From CAYVTD01 sp964454445 (GTDB lineage Bacteria > Bacteroidota > Ignavibacteria > Kapaibacteriales > UBA2268), in the NCBI GenBank assembly GCA_964454445.1, contig CAYVTD010000021.1, positions 1-53,771 on the forward strand: 53,771 bases of DNA, in the 5' to 3' direction. Positions 43,577-52,995 of the stretch are shown here, one piece after another. Below the pieces are notes generated by a model that was not told where the DNA came from, searched no databases, and saw only the letters and a program-made list of their open reading frames with translations. How positions within the stretch are numbered: position 1 is the stretch's first letter; each line of letters begins with the position of its first letter. Position numbers and translations under genes: made by a program.

Positions 43577-44659
43577 TCAATAACTTTTAGAAAGTATTTC
43601 TTTTAGCTCGTTTATGAAAGGAATCGGGGTTGGATCGACTCCATTGAGCAATGAAAGATAATAGCTAGCCCAATCGCCAAGGTAAATCAAGTCGAAAATT
43701 CTTGCAAGCAGGGTTTTAGCATTGCTTTGATAGCTTAGGATTTTTGCTGAACGGTTTTGCAGAAGTTTTTCAAGTGCTGAGAAACGGATTCTTACGCGTT
43801 CGTGGTCGTCGTGGTCGAGCAAAAAGATTATTGAAAACTTATTTGTCATTTCTGGCGGATTAGCCCAGCTATTAACCTCGTTATGGTTCATTTCCGGCAA
43901 GAAGTTGCCGAAAGCGAAATTTTTCGCATTTTCTTGGAATTGACCGCGCCAGCGAAGGTTCACTACGTCGAGCCGTTCACCAGCGGAATAAATCACAGGC
44001 ATAGTGCCAAAAATTGCTTCTGCAAGCTGTATAGCTGGGTTTGCAGTAGAATTTAAGCCGGCGTAAAGCACTGATTTCTCTTCGAGCAATTCTATTAATT
44101 CCGAAATAGCAAGTTCAGATTCCTCGATAGCTTCGTGCTTGAAAGCGCCTGATTTAATTAAAATATAGAGCATAGGAAAAAAAGAATAACCGATAGCGCA
44201 ACGGGGTTGCAACCCACCAGGAATCGTTATAGCAGGAAAACCATATTTTGAAGCAACTGCAGCAAGCTCACCGCCTGATGTAATGCTAATGATCCGAGAG
44301 GTTTTAGCAATAGCTTCTCTCCCGACTGATAGTGTTTCTTCGGTTCCACCAGAATAAGAGCTTAAAATAATATTTGTATTTTCATCGTTATTACCAGGAA
44401 GATGGTATGCCCTGTTTACAACTATATTCAAATGATCTGCCCCGTTTGTTGCGGCAGCATAAGATCGCAGTAAATCGCCGCCTATTGCCGAGCCGCCCAT
44501 ACCAGCAATTACGAAATGTGATGAAACGGGTTTTTCGTGGAAGTTTGGGGCATTCCTGCCGATTGTAACTGCTTCTTTCACTTGTCTTGGGAAATCTTGT
44601 AATATGGAAAACATATCCTGGCTGTCGATTTGCCTCATCTCCATATAGTTTTTACTCAT
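43577..44659 (-). CDS. bifunctional phosphoglucose/phosphomannose isomerase
   Basis: A 360-residue double-SIS-domain enzyme of the archaeal-type bifunctional PGI/PMI family. The first SIS domain has FVIAGMGGSAIGGDLLRSY (49-67) and NIILSSYSGGTEETLS; the C-terminal part has NHNEVNSW-like MNHNEVNSWA with the catalytic Glu/His region. It interconverts fructose 6-phosphate with glucose 6-phosphate and mannose 6-phosphate. This enzyme replaces classical Pgi in many Chlorobi- and archaeal-type genomes. The gene is single; a weak GAAGAGA precedes the ATG. Confidence 0.92.
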   Translation of the reverse strand: MSKNYMEMRQIDSQDMFSILQDFPRQVKEAVTIGRNAPNFHEKPVSSHFVIAGMGGSAIGGDLLRSYAAATNGADHLNIVVNRAYHLPGNNDENTNIILSSYSGGTEETLSVGREAIAKTSRIISITSGGELAAVASKYGFPAITIPGGLQPRCAIGYSFFPMLYILIKSGAFKHEAIEESELAISELIELLEEKSVLYAGLNSTANPAIQLAEAIFGTMPVIYSAGERLDVVNLRWRGQFQENAKNFAFGNFLPEMNHNEVNSWANPPEMTNKFSIIFLLDHDDHERVRIRFSALEKLLQNRSAKILSYQSNAKTLLARIFDLIYLGDWASYYLSLLNGVDPTPIPFINELKEILSKSY

Positions 44660-44764
44660 TTTCTCTTCTACCTATTCATTAAAAAAATAATATTATAAAA
44701 CATAGTATAAACTCAAATTATTTGCTTCTCGCATTCGATTTCTTTTTTAAAAAAAGCTTTTACT

Positions 44765-45205
44765 CTATACAATTCCACTTTCGATCAAATTGGCAGATAC
44801 TTCGGCAAAAACATCTTCCGTTTCATAAACCCTGACCTTAACTGTTGTAAGGTTTTTATATTTCTGAAACTGGGGGATTAGTTGCTTTAAAAAGAATTTT
44901 GTAATATTCTCGGCAGTTGTATATTCCGGCAATAAGTAATATTTGAAGTTGTTTGTTTTCAAGAAATCGAGCATTGTTTTGTCGCTGTTGTCGCAAATAA
45001 ATGAATGGTCGAGTTGGTCTATCAGAGGTGAAATGATTCGTTTTATATGGTAATAATCGAGCACCATACCTTCTTTTGTTGGTTCTCCTTGTAATTCAAT
45101 TCGGATTCGATAAGTATGCCCGTGTATGTTGTTGCAAGGACCTTCGTGATAAGGTAGGCGATGGCTCATTTCCCAACGGAACTCTTTGGAAATATTTACA
45201 TTCAT
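44765..45205 (-). CDS. queD: 6-pyruvoyl-tetrahydropterin synthase family (QueD-like)
   Basis: A 146-residue T-fold enzyme. The zinc ligands are His15 (SHRLPYH), His28 and His30 (NIHGHTY), and Cys24 is the catalytic cysteine. Further motifs are MVLDYYHIK and LDHSFICD, and the closing Glu is in RVYETEDV. In bacteria this is mostly 6-carboxytetrahydropterin synthase, the second step to queuosine. No queC, queE or queF is beside it. The upstream region holds stem-loops that I could not match to a preQ1 riboswitch. Confidence 0.9.
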   Translation of the reverse strand: MNVNISKEFRWEMSHRLPYHEGPCNNIHGHTYRIRIELQGEPTKEGMVLDYYHIKRIISPLIDQLDHSFICDNSDKTMLDFLKTNNFKYYLLPEYTTAENITKFFLKQLIPQFQKYKNLTTVKVRVYETEDVFAEVSANLIESGIV

Positions 45206-45284
45206 AGTATTATCAACTATAAAAAATAATGAAAAAAATTAATGAAAAAAATTAATAATTCTTGCAATAGTAATAAGATACAAA

Positions 45285-45376
45285 ACGTCAGTTTTTCTGA
45301 CCCGCCCAAGTGGCTTACTATAGATATGGCTCTTTTCCCAAGAAGCTCCTCATAATCGGGAAAAGAGCCAATTTTT
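45285..45376 (+). ncRNA. candidate small structured RNA
   Basis: In plus orientation a hairpin GTCAG-T5-CTGAC (45287-45301) and a linker precede a perfect 12-bp stem, GGCTCTTTTCCC (45328-45339) with GGGAAAAGAGCC (45358-45369). That is followed by AATTTTTAT, like an intrinsic terminator, yet no plus-strand gene lies upstream to be terminated. Alternatively the stem is part of the 5' leader of queD on the minus strand. I found no convincing promoter. Confidence 0.3.
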
Positions 45377-45438
45377 ATGCTAAATTACAACTTAATTTCT
45401 AAAACTCAAAATTTAAATTATTATTGTGAAAAAAGAAA

Positions 45439-45471
45439 GGACTGTCTTATTAGCATAAATTAAGACAGTCC
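45439..45471 (-). terminator. rho-independent terminator of the secreted-protein/barrel operon
   Basis: GGACTGTCTTA (45439-45449) and TAAGACAGTCC (45461-45471) form a perfect 11-bp stem with an 11-base loop. On the minus strand it is followed by TTTCTTTTTT. It lies 49 bases after the barrel gene stop. Confidence 0.8.
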
Positions 45472-45519
45472 AAACAATGTTAAATCATAAATTGATCTCA
45501 AGCTCTCTTGAAAATATAC

Positions 45520-46389
45520 TTAGAAGATCACAAGAGCAAAGCGAACATCGATACCTACTTGAAGAACGTTGACGTGCCAATTATCTTTGCTTGTAAGCTT
45601 TGTGAGAGCATAATTATACATAATATTTGGCACAACGATGAAACCTTTAAGGTTGATTTCGTATTGGGCACCAATTTTCAAACCGACTCTCATGGCAAGG
45701 GCATCGTCTTTGTTTCCTCTTATTGCTTCTGCTATGTTGCCATCGCGAACGACGATTGTTCTGTCTGTATCTTCATATCTAACAATTGAAATACCGAGGG
45801 CAGCTTGCTCTTCAGGAGTCAGTTTTTTAAATTTTATATAGTTCGGCTCGATAATACTGTATTTTTGAAGCATAGTTTTTGTCATCGCGAAATCGAAAGT
45901 AGGCCCGGCAACGATGCCGAACCCCATTCCTGGAATAGGCTTAATCTTATAAAGTAAATCGAGCGAAAGCAAGTTATAACTAACATCGAGACTATGCTCG
46001 GTAACTGAATTGACAGGAATTGTGTCGCCAGGCATGAGCGATGGATAAAAATCGCCGTCTTCTTTGAAGTTACCTGGCATTGTATTGAACATAAACCTTG
46101 CTATTATCGAAGATGTACTCGTTCTTGTTTCACCGAGAAGATATTCAATCGATAGCCCGCCAAAGAAACCCAAGCCAGTACCAGTTTTGAACTCGGGACA
46201 AGCGGCATCCCAAGCAAAAGATGCTAGATTGACATCGTGCATTGTTACATTGACGCCTCCAATAGGACCAATGTAAATTGGTTCTGACGATTCGCCTGGT
46301 TCCAGAGGGTTAGCACCGCTTTGTGCAAAAAGCGATATTGAGCAAAGCGCTAAAAACACGGTTAGAGAGATGAGTAAACGTACTTTCAT
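45520..46389 (-). CDS. outer-membrane beta-barrel protein
   Basis: A 289-residue protein with a signal peptide (MKVRLLISLTVFLALCSISLFA). Its body consists of alternating amphipathic strands such as GLGFFGGLSIEYLL, SLDLLYKIKPI, MRVGLKIGAQYEI and the closing strand NVLQVGIDVRFALVIF. The pattern is that of porin/OMP_b-brl-type barrels common in FCB bacteria. Function is unknown; candidates are anchoring or scaffolding for surface proteins. It starts 15 bases after the large T9SS-cargo gene, with AAAGG before the ATG, so both are in one operon ended by the stem-loop at 45439-45471. Confidence 0.82.
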   Translation of the reverse strand: MKVRLLISLTVFLALCSISLFAQSGANPLEPGESSEPIYIGPIGGVNVTMHDVNLASFAWDAACPEFKTGTGLGFFGGLSIEYLLGETRTSTSSIIARFMFNTMPGNFKEDGDFYPSLMPGDTIPVNSVTEHSLDVSYNLLSLDLLYKIKPIPGMGFGIVAGPTFDFAMTKTMLQKYSIIEPNYIKFKKLTPEEQAALGISIVRYEDTDRTIVVRDGNIAEAIRGNKDDALAMRVGLKIGAQYEINLKGFIVVPNIMYNYALTKLTSKDNWHVNVLQVGIDVRFALVIF

Positions 46390-46404
46390 AGATTCTTACC
46401 TTTA

Positions 46405-49400
46405 TTACTTTAAAATAAATAATTTTTGACTTTCTATACTTTTATCTGTTTTCATTCTTATAAAGTACATTCCTGTTTGCAAATCTGAAATATCAAATAT
46501 AAGTGAATAATCTCCTTTTGCCAAATATTTATTTGATAAAAGTTGATATTTTTTTCCCGTTATGTCAAAAACTGATAGTTCGATTCTACCGTTGTCAGGT
46601 AAAAATAACCTGACATTTATTTGTTCGCGAGCCAAGTTGGGGGCGATATACAGCCACGCCTTATCCGTTATAACATCAACCATACGCAGATTACGAACAC
46701 AAACTCCATTTATTTCGTATTTGGCTTCGATACTATCGGGCAAGAAGCACATTTCTGAGCTAATCTTGGTCCAAAATGCTCCCTCATAAGATTCATCAAG
46801 CAACGTTAGAAGTTTAAAACTAAGATCCCAATTAGTTCCAAACATAAATGTAATTTTTTCATTACAACTAAGTATTAAATTATTACTTTCTTGTCTAATT
46901 TCCAAAGGATATGTTAATTTATTTTCTCCAAAATGAACATTTAAGTAATTTTTTTCTTTTATGTAATAAAAAGAATTAATTTTTATGCCTGTTTCGAACT
47001 TAAATCCATCGATTGTGTCAATGCCATTTGGAAATTTTCCACTAAGAGTTATGGTAATTGTGTCGCCCGGAATTGATTTGAAATCCTCGATATGATTGAT
47101 TATTAGTTTGTGCATTTCAGGAGTGAAGTGCCCGAGAACATTTAATTCAAGACTATCGTCAATGATTTCATCGTTTACTTTACTCTTTCCATAAGCCATT
47201 TGTTTGATTCTAATTGATTTTTCTCCATCACCATAAGGCAATAGTCTTAATTCATAAAAAAGAGAAGAATCGGGAGCAAGCATAAGAGGATAATTAGGTT
47301 CATTCATCAGTTGGGCGCTCAAACCACCGTTTGTTGATATATTTGGGCTTGTTCTTAATTCAAGATTAATATTGCCTGTATTTTTTATCTCAGGATATAC
47401 TGTCTTGGCTACACAAGCGTTCATCAAGGGGATTTCGAGGTTAATCGTGCTGTTTAATGTGTCTTCAGGAATAGCATAGCCCTTAATTGAGAAATATGTT
47501 TTTTTGCGTTGGTAATTGGGCATTGCGTCGCTGATTACTTCGAGAATAATTTCGTTCCAACCAAGTTTTTGGGGTATAAACATTATCGGGATTTCAAGAA
47601 AATTGCCTTCTGGGAGCACAATATCAGTTAAAACAGGATAATCAATGTTAAAAGAACTACTATCACCGCTGAAAAAGCGAATTGTGTCGATAGCCAATTG
47701 TTCGTTGCCGGCTGATGAAATAATAGTGCAAATGCTGTCTCTGCGATTGTAGATTACAGTAGTATCAATAACAATATCGAATACATTGATTTCCGGAAGT
47801 GTGCCTTCACCTAATAAAGTAATTCTAATCTCCGGGTGTAAAGCCCAGTCTGTGTTCATTACAGCTATTAATTCATATTTTCGGACTGCTGATGGGTGGA
47901 ATGAAAGCACGAATGGATATGATGAGCCTGCAGGTATTGGTGTATTTAAAAACTTGGAAATGCTATCGGAGCTTATCTCAATGCTATTTTTAATAAAGTT
48001 ATTTAAGCTGAGCAAGCAAGGGAGATCGCCCGTATTGGTAAACACTGCTGTTGTATCGTTAATAGTGCCGATACGTCGTTTTTTCCAATCGATTAATATG
48101 TTATTTATTTCCTGATACCCACCAACTCCCTCGAGTTTTCCATAAGAATCTAATTTATAATCATTATATGTTGATATTCTTGCATTGAAATTGCCAACAC
48201 TGTCAGGATTGAAGCAGAAACGGAGCACAATTTTTTCGCCTGCTTCCAAAACGAGCGGAAAAACGATATTGTCTTTATAGAAAAACCTGATTTTTCCTGG
48301 TATTTTGAGTGAGTCGATTTTTATGGGTTGTGTACCTGTGTTTATAATTGATATTTCGGCACAACTGTCCTGCCCTACGAGCACTTTTCCAAAATCGTAA
48401 TCCGCAATTGTGATTTCAGGCAATTTGACTGAGCCTGTGATTGGAATAATAAAATCATCGAGACAGAATATGTTCACATCAATTTTAGCTTTCAATGCTG
48501 AAGTATCACCGTGAGGCATAAAACAGACTGTGAAATCGAACGATTCGCCAGGGGCAAGATGTTTCGGAAAACTTGCATCACAAACATAGCTTACGTTTGT
48601 TCCTCCAGTAAATCTGAAGCGAGTGATAAAGACTTCGCCTTTTCCGTAATTTGTTACGTTTATTGTTTTACAAACACTATCTGTTGTGTTTATATCGGAA
48701 AAAATAATTCCTGATTGCAAATCGAGTTGTTCGCCATTTTCTCGAAAATCGAGTTTAATTCCATTATATTTATAATGATATCTGTCGCCGTTGCCTGCTC
48801 TGTCGCGGTAATCAAGGGCAAAACCACCATCTTCGAATTGGTTCTCGGGTTCAGCTGAGAAATAGACAAAGGTTGTAGTGTCGGTGATAGGCGAGATAGT
48901 CCAGATATAGTTGTATGTTAGCGATTTAACAATGTCAGCAAAGTCGATGCCCGTATTGCCCAAATTAATATATTCCCTTATGTAGCCACTGATTTTTCCG
49001 CAATTTTCAGTTACAAAAATCTCAGGAGCAATACTATCTTTAGCATTCAAATTCACCAATGAAGAACCTAAAACATGAGCATAAGAATCGCGATCGCCTC
49101 TCCCAAACAAAATGCCTGTGAAACCGCCTTTTTCGCAACTGATAACATACTTGCCCGGTGTGAGTTCGAAGCGAGCCCAGTTTATTTTTTCGCCGGGTAT
49201 GGTATTGTTATATATATTATCAAGCTTCATTACAAGCGTGTTATTAACTTTGATGGTTTCGAGGGCGTCTTCGGTGGCAACTATCGAAACAATATGATTT
49301 TGAAACTGTCCATAAGCGGCAATGTCGTAATCAGGCACTTGAAATAAAATTCTATTGACAAACTGCTCGACGGGTGGGAGTATGACCATGCAGGGGTCAT

Positions 49401-50460
49401 AGTTCTCAGGATCGTTAATGCCGCCAAATCTTTTCATATATTGAGCTATTTGCACGGGTCTGTTTGATTGCCACACAATCGGCTGGAAAGCATTTATGAA
49501 TTCCTTGAAATCGCCGGGTTTGTCGAGTTCGGTTGTCCCTTCCTTAGAGGCAGAGCGGTATGAAACGATAGTGTTTTCATAACCGCAAACAATTCGAAAT
49601 AAATCGCCGACAGTATTTACCCCGAAAGGCACAGATATAAATTTTTTTCCCCAGGATTCTTTCGGCATTAGCATTTCGCACAAGTGGTCCTTGCTGTCAA
49701 TGTTTATATTGTTTGGAACAGAAGCCCTCACATGCCCAGAAAGCACACCAACTGGCTTCGAACTTTTTATAATAGAGCCTGTTAGATCGCCATATCCTTT
49801 TTCAGCGGGGAAGGACTGCACCAGGTATGCCTCCCCTGTATTTAAAGTATCGTAATATTGTTTGCCATATTGCTTATTCTTGCGTGTAACGCTTGCAGGA
49901 GTGATTTCTATAATAGTTGAATCGTAAGCCGCCATTATTAAAAATTCGCTGCTTCGTGGCACCAAGGCAAACTCTTTGTCCGACTCGTTAGTATAATTAT
50001 ATTGGTCATTTGAATAATTAACTGTTACATATTCATTCCCCCAGCGGGAAACTGGAATGGCGGCATAGCTGTCTGTGGTTTGAGACCGCGAATTGAAGCA
50101 ATAGACAACAATCGGTACATCTGATTCGATTTCGACAAGATTTCGTGTTATTTCTTCAGATTTTTCTATCTCCATACCATCGCGAACATTGATTACAAGG
50201 ATTGAGTCGGCGTCAATGGTGTGAAGGGTTGATTCATAAGGCATTGTTACGATAATATTAGCTTTTTGCTCGGCGACAATTTGGATTTGAAGGATTAATT
50301 TGCCAACAATGAGTATGCTCCAGTCAATTTCATTTTGCATAAAACCGACATAAAAATGAGTGCCTTTATATGCAGATTCGGTTACCTGCGATCTTGCAAG
50401 TGAAGATAACATTATGAATAGAATCAGCGATAAAAAGGTATATTTTAGGATTTTTATCAT
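46405..50460 (-). CDS. large T9SS-secreted protein with IgGFc-binding-like head and ASH/choice-of-anchor repeats
   Basis: About 1351 residues from the ATG at 50460. The frame stays open to 50511, but the signal peptide (MIKILKYTFLSLILFIML) starts here. Residues ~30-470 resemble the IgGFc-binding N-terminal domain (GTHFYVGFMQNE, PVSRWGNEYVTV, GVLSGHVRASVPN). Several Ig-like ASH/choice-of-anchor repeats follow (about 600-1080), with ISIINTGTQPIKIDSL and KTVYPEIKNTGNINLEL as examples. The last ~75 residues are a type A T9SS sorting domain (DNGRIELSVFDITGKKY, LQTGMYFIRMKT, SQKLFILK). It is exported and attached to the cell surface. The barrel gene follows 15 bases downstream. Host or ligand is unknown. 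Confidence 0.88.
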   Translation of the reverse strand: MIKILKYTFLSLILFIMLSSLARSQVTESAYKGTHFYVGFMQNEIDWSILIVGKLILQIQIVAEQKANIIVTMPYESTLHTIDADSILVINVRDGMEIEKSEEITRNLVEIESDVPIVVYCFNSRSQTTDSYAAIPVSRWGNEYVTVNYSNDQYNYTNESDKEFALVPRSSEFLIMAAYDSTIIEITPASVTRKNKQYGKQYYDTLNTGEAYLVQSFPAEKGYGDLTGSIIKSSKPVGVLSGHVRASVPNNINIDSKDHLCEMLMPKESWGKKFISVPFGVNTVGDLFRIVCGYENTIVSYRSASKEGTTELDKPGDFKEFINAFQPIVWQSNRPVQIAQYMKRFGGINDPENYDPCMVILPPVEQFVNRILFQVPDYDIAAYGQFQNHIVSIVATEDALETIKVNNTLVMKLDNIYNNTIPGEKINWARFELTPGKYVISCEKGGFTGILFGRGDRDSYAHVLGSSLVNLNAKDSIAPEIFVTENCGKISGYIREYINLGNTGIDFADIVKSLTYNYIWTISPITDTTTFVYFSAEPENQFEDGGFALDYRDRAGNGDRYHYKYNGIKLDFRENGEQLDLQSGIIFSDINTTDSVCKTINVTNYGKGEVFITRFRFTGGTNVSYVCDASFPKHLAPGESFDFTVCFMPHGDTSALKAKIDVNIFCLDDFIIPITGSVKLPEITIADYDFGKVLVGQDSCAEISIINTGTQPIKIDSLKIPGKIRFFYKDNIVFPLVLEAGEKIVLRFCFNPDSVGNFNARISTYNDYKLDSYGKLEGVGGYQEINNILIDWKKRRIGTINDTTAVFTNTGDLPCLLSLNNFIKNSIEISSDSISKFLNTPIPAGSSYPFVLSFHPSAVRKYELIAVMNTDWALHPEIRITLLGEGTLPEINVFDIVIDTTVIYNRRDSICTIISSAGNEQLAIDTIRFFSGDSSSFNIDYPVLTDIVLPEGNFLEIPIMFIPQKLGWNEIILEVISDAMPNYQRKKTYFSIKGYAIPEDTLNSTINLEIPLMNACVAKTVYPEIKNTGNINLELRTSPNISTNGGLSAQLMNEPNYPLMLAPDSSLFYELRLLPYGDGEKSIRIKQMAYGKSKVNDEIIDDSLELNVLGHFTPEMHKLIINHIEDFKSIPGDTITITLSGKFPNGIDTIDGFKFETGIKINSFYYIKEKNYLNVHFGENKLTYPLEIRQESNNLILSCNEKITFMFGTNWDLSFKLLTLLDESYEGAFWTKISSEMCFLPDSIEAKYEINGVCVRNLRMVDVITDKAWLYIAPNLAREQINVRLFLPDNGRIELSVFDITGKKYQLLSNKYLAKGDYSLIFDISDLQTGMYFIRMKTDKSIESQKLFILK

Positions 50461-50576
50461 TATTATAGCTTCCTTATATGCTATAATATGATTATTATTT
50501 TGAAAAAACAAATCATTACTTCATGTTTTCATTAAATTGGCAAAATATACCATTGTTCAAAATTAATTAACAGCTT

Positions 50577-52103
50577 TTATGGCTCGTAGAATGTATTATT
50601 AAAGAAATATACTGTATAAGCAAGGATTAGCGTTGAATACACTCCCAATATGACACCTTGCCATTTGTGCCAACCCTTAATCTCGAAAAAGTTATTGTAT
50701 AGGAAAAGTGACATTATTAACACCATTGGAGCAAAATATCTGCCTTGTATTCCAAAAAACATAATTGCGCCCGCGGGCGACTGCCCAACAAAAAATCCAG
50801 TTATTATCATAACGCAGCTAAGCAGCCCAACAGCAAGTGCAAGCAGACGCCTCCAGAAACTTATATTAATATCCCGGCGAACATCTATAAAAGCAATGAG
50901 CAAAATCATCAAAGAATGAAGAACAAGCACAAAATCGGGTAGAAATGTATATGAATAGCCGAATCTGCCGATTGTACCGCCTACCCAATTCTTCTTCTGC
51001 ATAATGAAATTATCCCAGAAAATGCCCAAATATTTGAAAGGTGTTTTCAATACAACATTAATATTGACAGAGCCTCCATAAGCAAAATCTCGTTGCATTC
51101 CGGTAGGTTTCAGCCCAACAGTTGCGTCATCGAATTTTTCATCGTCGATTAGCGATGATTTTGCGGCTGAATCAATTTTTACGGCTGAAACTGCTCCCGT
51201 TTGTGATTCTGCTCCCGGAGTTATTACTGTTTCTACTGCTTTGCTTGCATCAATTTTGCTTAAAAGCATTGTTGCTGATGAATAGTAAGTTCCTTTGATG
51301 AAAAAGCCAAACAGCACGAAACAGGCAATAAGAATATAATTCTTTATATTGCCAAATTTTTGATATGGCACCATAAACATCAATAGAAGAAGCAAGAAAT
51401 AGCCGTCTTTTGCTCCTATCATTAAAATGGAAAGGAAGATAAACAGCAGCAAATCACGATATTTCAGGTGTTGCGTCTCACCAAAGGCAAATCTGTAAAT
51501 CAATGCAGTTATGAGAAAGTAAAAGGCAAGCAGTGGTGTGTCGTAAGAAATAGATGATGCCTGAAAAAGAAACATCGGGGTAAGGGAAAGCAAAAACATC
51601 AAGCCCTTATGAACAGGAGTAATTCTTAAAGCCATGTAAACTATTGCAATATAGAACATCACTCCAACAATTCTTGTTATCCACTGTATCCAAAGAGGCG
51701 TTGAATTGAAAAGCAAGCCGAGCCAAATACCGGGGATATGAAACAAATATCCCGTCGAACAACCGAAGAATGTCAACTTGGCATCTGTTTTTACGTCAGG
51801 GTTTAGTGGAATTGTTGCAATGTAGTCCAGTTGTTGCCTGCTGATTTTTTTCCCTTGGGCAAATGGTATGCCCTGATATGATTGCACAATTTTCACAAGG
51901 TTCTCGGGCCATTGCATTCCATTTGCCGATGTTATATATCCATTCGCATAAGCATAAGCGTTGTAAAAATGGCGGTCTTCGTCGTTTGATTGGAAAGGTG
52001 GATTGGCAAAGGATAGCCATATACCAAAAACCAATGCTATTGGCACGAATATATTCTCAATAGCTAAAAAGTCGAATTTTCTACTCTGCTTTGTTTTTTT
52101 CAT
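50577..52103 (-). CDS. DUF2142 polytopic membrane protein
   Basis: A 508-residue protein with about ten hydrophobic helices and an early periplasmic loop FANPPFQSNDEDRHFYNAYA. That loop is the DUF2142 signature 'P...pDE..H...a...a', resembling the catalytic Asp-Glu loop of GT-C glycosyltransferases. A second extracytoplasmic loop of ~100 residues lies in the middle. DUF2142 proteins are often found in polysaccharide clusters. It is divergent from a GT2 gene, with overlapping promoters between them, which supports a lipid-linked sugar function by inference. Confidence 0.85.
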   Translation of the reverse strand: MKKTKQSRKFDFLAIENIFVPIALVFGIWLSFANPPFQSNDEDRHFYNAYAYANGYITSANGMQWPENLVKIVQSYQGIPFAQGKKISRQQLDYIATIPLNPDVKTDAKLTFFGCSTGYLFHIPGIWLGLLFNSTPLWIQWITRIVGVMFYIAIVYMALRITPVHKGLMFLLSLTPMFLFQASSISYDTPLLAFYFLITALIYRFAFGETQHLKYRDLLLFIFLSILMIGAKDGYFLLLLLMFMVPYQKFGNIKNYILIACFVLFGFFIKGTYYSSATMLLSKIDASKAVETVITPGAESQTGAVSAVKIDSAAKSSLIDDEKFDDATVGLKPTGMQRDFAYGGSVNINVVLKTPFKYLGIFWDNFIMQKKNWVGGTIGRFGYSYTFLPDFVLVLHSLMILLIAFIDVRRDINISFWRRLLALAVGLLSCVMIITGFFVGQSPAGAIMFFGIQGRYFAPMVLIMSLFLYNNFFEIKGWHKWQGVILGVYSTLILAYTVYFFNNTFYEP

Positions 52104-52165
52104 AGTTTACTCTATTTAAGAAAATTGTGTTTTTTCAATTTATATTATTAAATTTACAAATATAA

Positions 52166-52195
52166 AAAAACTATTAAGAGAAATTGTTATATCAA
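52166..52195 (-). promoter_or_regulatory. candidate promoter for the DUF2142 gene
   Basis: On the minus strand TTG (52195-52193), 19 bases, TAGTTTTT (52173-52166) matches TTG-N19-TAnnTTTG with one mismatch. The -7 box is 62 bases before the ATG at 52103. Confidence 0.42.
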
Positions 52196-52213
52196 TTAAA
52201 AAATATAGTTTTT
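52184..52213 (+). promoter_or_regulatory. candidate promoter for the GT2 gene
   Basis: TTG (52184-52186), 19 bases, TAGTTTTT (52206-52213) matches the same consensus with one mismatch, about 70 bases before the ATG at 52285. Its -33 region interleaves with that of the divergent promoter. Confidence 0.42.
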
Positions 52214-52284
52214 CGAAGAGAATGTAACATAAGGAAATATTTAAAAATCTTGATAGCCGGAAAACAGAGGCAGGAAAGCCATAA

Positions 52285-52992
52285 ATGAAGGTACTTATAA
52301 TAGTTCCAGCATACAACGAAGAAAAAAACATTGTCGAATCTATCGAGAACCTGTACAATGAGAATCCAGAGTGGGATATTGTCGTTATCAACGACGGTTC
52401 GACCGATAAAACTGCTCAAGCTGCAAATTCCACTCAAAAGGCTTTCATTGTTAATCTGCCATGCAATCTTGGCATTGGGGGAGCTGTTCAGACGGGCTTT
52501 GTTTTCGCAAGAAACTATGGATACGACGCAGCAGTGCAATACGACGGCGACGGGCAACACATCGCTTCGGAAATACATAAATTACTCGAATTGTTAGAAA
52601 ACGGAGATTGTGATGTTGCTATCGGTTCACGTTTTGCTTACAAGCACGACGGTTGGAAGTCGAGTTTTTTGCGAAGAATTGGAATCAAAGTTTTCGAAAT
52701 ATTAAACTCGGCACTAATAATGCAGAGAATAACCGACAACACCTCTGGCTTCAGGGCTTATAATCGCCAGGCTATCGAATTTGTGAGCCGGATCTACCCT
52801 ACCGACTATCCTGAGCCTGAAGCTGTCATTCTTTTAGGCAAGAATTCATTCAAGTTCAAAGAAGTACCTGTGGTTATGAAAAAAAGGCAATGGGGGCGTT
52901 CCTCGATTGTTGGTATGAAATCTGTATATTATATGTTAAAAGTAATTCTTGCTATTTTAATCACTTCCATAAGAAAAAAAATAAGGAAATAA
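52285..52992 (+). CDS. family 2 glycosyltransferase (dolichyl-phosphate-mannose-synthase-like)
   Basis: A 235-residue GT-A enzyme. VLIIVPAYNEEKNI is at 3-16, DIVVINDGSTDKT follows, and the metal-binding motif is in VQYDGDGQH. The family's 'DNTSGFRAYNRQA' is present, as in DPM1-like and polyprenyl-phosphate glycosyltransferases. It probably charges undecaprenyl phosphate with a hexose on the cytoplasmic face. Only a short basic hydrophobic tail is present, not the two extra helices of GtrB. AGGA precedes the ATG. DUF2304 follows 3 bases later, a frequent partner. Confidence 0.9.
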   Translation: MKVLIIVPAYNEEKNIVESIENLYNENPEWDIVVINDGSTDKTAQAANSTQKAFIVNLPCNLGIGGAVQTGFVFARNYGYDAAVQYDGDGQHIASEIHKLLELLENGDCDVAIGSRFAYKHDGWKSSFLRRIGIKVFEILNSALIMQRITDNTSGFRAYNRQAIEFVSRIYPTDYPEPEAVILLGKNSFKFKEVPVVMKKRQWGRSSIVGMKSVYYMLKVILAILITSIRKKIRK

Positions 52993-52995
52993 GCA

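Larger units (their letters stand above)
45206..45519. other. gene-free interval with three stem-loops
   Basis: This 314-base region between queD and the barrel protein (both minus) holds a tandem repeat of AATGAAAAAAATT near 45228-45254. It also has a small hairpin GTCAG-T5-CTGAC (45287-45301), a perfect 12-bp stem at 45328-45369, and the terminator at 45439-45471. I see no credible open frame. Confidence 0.7.

Noticed and set aside
45206..45327. preQ1 riboswitch upstream of queD
   Set aside because: The minus-strand leader has stems, but I could not find the short C-rich/A-rich pseudoknot pattern of preQ1-I or the larger class II. Not supportable without a covariance search.
50461..50511. 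Upstream ATG extending the T9SS cargo protein by 17 residues
   Set aside because: The added residues are polar and would precede a good signal peptide. The start at 50460 gives a normal signal sequence.
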